Assembly (NCBI GenBank): GCA_001799575.1 | Contig: MGTT01000020.1 | Span: forward strand, 1-64,000 | Length of the DNA: 64,000 nt | Direction of reading: 5' to 3' | Source: Elusimicrobia bacterium GWA2_56_46 | GTDB taxonomy: Bacteria > Elusimicrobiota > Elusimicrobia > Elusimicrobiales > UBA9959 | Shown here: positions 62,318 to 64,000 of the stretch, in pieces | How positions within the stretch are numbered: the stretch's first letter is position 1 | How the letters are laid out: every line of letters starts with the position of its first letter | Translations under genes and position numbers: made by a program | Notes under the pieces: model-generated | The model's database searches: none | What the model saw: the letters and a program-made list of their open reading frames with translations, nothing else | What the model was told of the DNA's origin: nothing

Positions 62318-63688
62318 TTACTCAGGGCCGGTATTTTTTTCAGTCAGTTCGGCGGGGAGCGTTTTTTTGGTTTTTGCGCCCAGCTCCCTCAGATTCTCAA
62401 AGCGCCTGACCAGGTTGCCGGCGCCGTCGGTCAGCTTGTTCATGGCGTCGTCGCACGACCTGTGGGCGCTCTCCACGCTCTTTGACACGCTCTTAAAGTC
62501 TTCCACGAAACCGGCGAATTTATCGTAAAGCGCGCCGGCCTGCCGGGCTATCTCCATCGCATTATGGCTCTGCTTTTCCTGGTCCCAGATATGGGCGACC
62601 GTCCGGAACACGGGCAGAATGGTGGACGGGGTCACGATCATGATCTTTTTCTCCAGCGCGAATTTTAAAAGATTCTTGCCGTCCTTCCTGGCTTCCTCCA
62701 GCGCCAGCAGGTAAGCGGCTTCGAGCGGCATGAACATAAGCACGAAGTCCAGGCTGTTTATGCCGTGCAGGCTCTGGTAATCCTTGGAACTTAAGCCTTT
62801 TATATGGTTCTCCACCGCCTCAAGATGCCGGGCGGCGGCCCCGGCCCTTGCCGCGTCGTCCGAAGTGTTGAAATATTCAGAATAAGCCGTCAGGTTGACC
62901 TTGGAGTCCACGACCAGGTCTTTTTTGGAGGGCATCTTCACTATTATGTCGGGCTGCTTATCTTCTTTTTCCTCGCCCGCTTCCATAAATTTTTTCTGCA
63001 CCAGGAAATGTTCGCCCTGCTTCAGCCCCATCAGTTCCAGCGTTTCCTGCAGGACTACTTCGCCCCAGACGCCCTGAAATTTGGCTTTGCCCTTCAAAGC
63101 GTTGGTGAGGTTATTAGTGTCCTGCGTGACCTTATTATTGAGCTCGGTGAGGGTCTTTATCTGCTCCATCAGCGAAGCGGAGTGCCTGGAATCCTCGCTG
63201 TGGATCTGGTTTACGCGGGTCTCGAAAGCGATGAGTTTTTCCTTAAGCGGCGTCAGGACGGCCGCCATGCTCTCTCGACCCTGCTCAGAAAACTTTCTGG
63301 TCTTCTCTTCCAGGATCCTGTTGGCGAGGTTCTCAAAATCCGAGGACATTTTCTTCTGGAGAGACTCAAATTCCGTTTTTTCCTCAGCCCACCTTTTGGA
63401 AGCGGCGGACAGCTCAGCCTTCCTGGAGGCCAAATCCGAGTCCAGGCGCCTTACTTCCGCGCGCTCCGAAGCGAACTCTTTTTCTAATTTTTCAAGCGTC
63501 CCCTTGAGCATAGAGGCGGACTCCTGCGCTTTCGCTTTTTCTATAGCGAAACGGTCTTTTTCAGCCCTGAGCGCCTCCGCTTCCGCTGGGCCAAGCCCCG
63601 CCCCGCCGCTGATAAATTTATATTTCGCGTAGAACCAGACCGCCAGACCGCCCAGCAGCGCCCCCGCCAGAAATTTAAACACGTCCAT
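62318..63688 (-). CDS. rmuC: RmuC-family DNA recombination protein
   Basis: RmuC limits rearrangements at inverted repeats and carries a nuclease-like fold. The 456-residue protein from ATG 63688 (GGAGG before it) has an N-terminal membrane segment (FLAGALLGGLAVWFYAKY), a long coiled coil (about 40-190), and the core KFQGVWGEVVLQETLELMGLKQGEHFLVQKKF, QPDIIVKMPSKKDLVVDSKVNL and DFVLMFMPLEAAYLLAL. It heads the rmuC-addA-recQ-addB cluster. Confidence 0.93.
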   Translation of the reverse strand: MDVFKFLAGALLGGLAVWFYAKYKFISGGAGLGPAEAEALRAEKDRFAIEKAKAQESASMLKGTLEKLEKEFASERAEVRRLDSDLASRKAELSAASKRWAEEKTEFESLQKKMSSDFENLANRILEEKTRKFSEQGRESMAAVLTPLKEKLIAFETRVNQIHSEDSRHSASLMEQIKTLTELNNKVTQDTNNLTNALKGKAKFQGVWGEVVLQETLELMGLKQGEHFLVQKKFMEAGEEKEDKQPDIIVKMPSKKDLVVDSKVNLTAYSEYFNTSDDAARAGAAARHLEAVENHIKGLSSKDYQSLHGINSLDFVLMFMPLEAAYLLALEEARKDGKNLLKFALEKKIMIVTPSTILPVFRTVAHIWDQEKQSHNAMEIARQAGALYDKFAGFVEDFKSVSKSVESAHRSCDDAMNKLTDGAGNLVRRFENLRELGAKTKKTLPAELTEKNTGPE

Positions 63689-64000
63689 ATATCCTCCGAT
63701 CATCTCATCCCGTAGAGACCTTCACCGAAAAGTCTTCCATTTTACCGAAGGTGTAGCCCCCGACCCGAAGCGCCGGAACGGCCGCTAAATACTCCGCCAG
63801 GATAACGATTTTGACCGCCAAACCGGACATTCCCGAGGCTTGCGGCGTGTATCATGCCCCTATATTGTAGAAAATTAAGGACGGGACGCCCTTAGTTAAT
63901 TAGCCAAATTGTCCGGCCTAGGAGCCTGTCCGACATAAGGAATTTTGGCTGCAATTGCCGGTTTTTGCCTGCGCCTTTGCGCCGCTCAACTCACAGTCTC
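63689..64000. other. gene-free end of the window
   Basis: No supported gene. It should hold the rmuC promoter; I see no confident -35/-10 pair. GGAGCCTGTCCGAC (about 63919) recalls the ends of some insertion sequences, but no partner is visible in the window. Confidence 0.4.

Noticed and set aside
63915-64000. End of an insertion sequence at the right edge
   Set aside because: A GGAGCCTGTCCGAC motif recalls some IS ends, but neither a transposase nor a matching inverted end is visible in the window.

Overview
The window looks like chromosomal DNA of a Gram-negative (diderm) bacterium of moderately high GC. The lipoprotein LptE, the AsmA-like envelope proteins and the type IV pilus ATPases fit a diderm. 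The gene mix (split glycine decarboxylase, ThyX, a GYF-domain protein, many AsmA-like proteins) suggests a deep-branching phylum such as Elusimicrobiota. That placement is inference from gene content and style; no 16S rRNA or other decisive marker is present.

Layout. 1-2.1 kb is an accessory stretch: a HEPN-like gene, a DUF1016 remnant, and an exported protein of unknown function whose promoter has an 11-bp G/C homopolymer as its -10/-35 spacer. 2.1-20.3 kb is dense housekeeping: wrbA, an alanine/glycine symporter, an AsmA-like protein and dihydrolipoyl dehydrogenase, xthA, folE, then the full glycine cleavage set gcvT-gcvH-gcvPA-gcvPB with a lipoate ligase. After these come signalling and envelope genes, pyrE, a SAM-hydroxide adenosyltransferase and an RlmI-like methyltransferase. 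20.3-23.1 kb holds a response regulator, tRNA-Phe(GAA) and an insertion sequence. 23-36.8 kb has a sodium:solute symporter, mazG, thyX, an adaptor protein, a chlorite-dismutase-like protein, glgC, ybeY, leuS-lptE-holA, rpsT, murJ and a short uvrC. 36.84-38.76 kb is a 1.9-kb AT-rich unit bounded by 54-bp inverted palindromes and carrying one M23 peptidase. 38.8-49.4 kb has ogt, pilC-pilT-pilB, a chemoreceptor, two orphan periplasmic binding proteins and a GYF-domain protein. 49.5-63.7 kb, all on the minus strand, has gltX, a PfkB kinase, an ECF sigma/membrane-protein/polymer-forming-protein operon, and a DNA-end-processing cluster rmuC-addA-recQ-addB.

The glycine genes form a functional block: amino-acid uptake, the four cleavage proteins, lipoylation of GcvH and its reoxidation by the L protein. 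The addA-recQ-addB-rmuC cluster is a recombination-repair block. The pil genes with the chemoreceptor point to surface motility.

Three non-coding systems stand out. (1) Degenerate 7-bp tandem repeats of many unrelated unit sequences occur at more than fifteen places, often as inverted pairs, and several lie in frame inside leuS, addA, addB and the sigma factor. (2) A family of about 145-nt elements in three copies has a near-invariant terminal loop and stems that differ in sequence while keeping pairing; two copies sit just inside the ends of the 1.9-kb unit. (3) The homopolymer-spaced promoter is a textbook phase-variation architecture. No CRISPR array or rRNA operon was seen.
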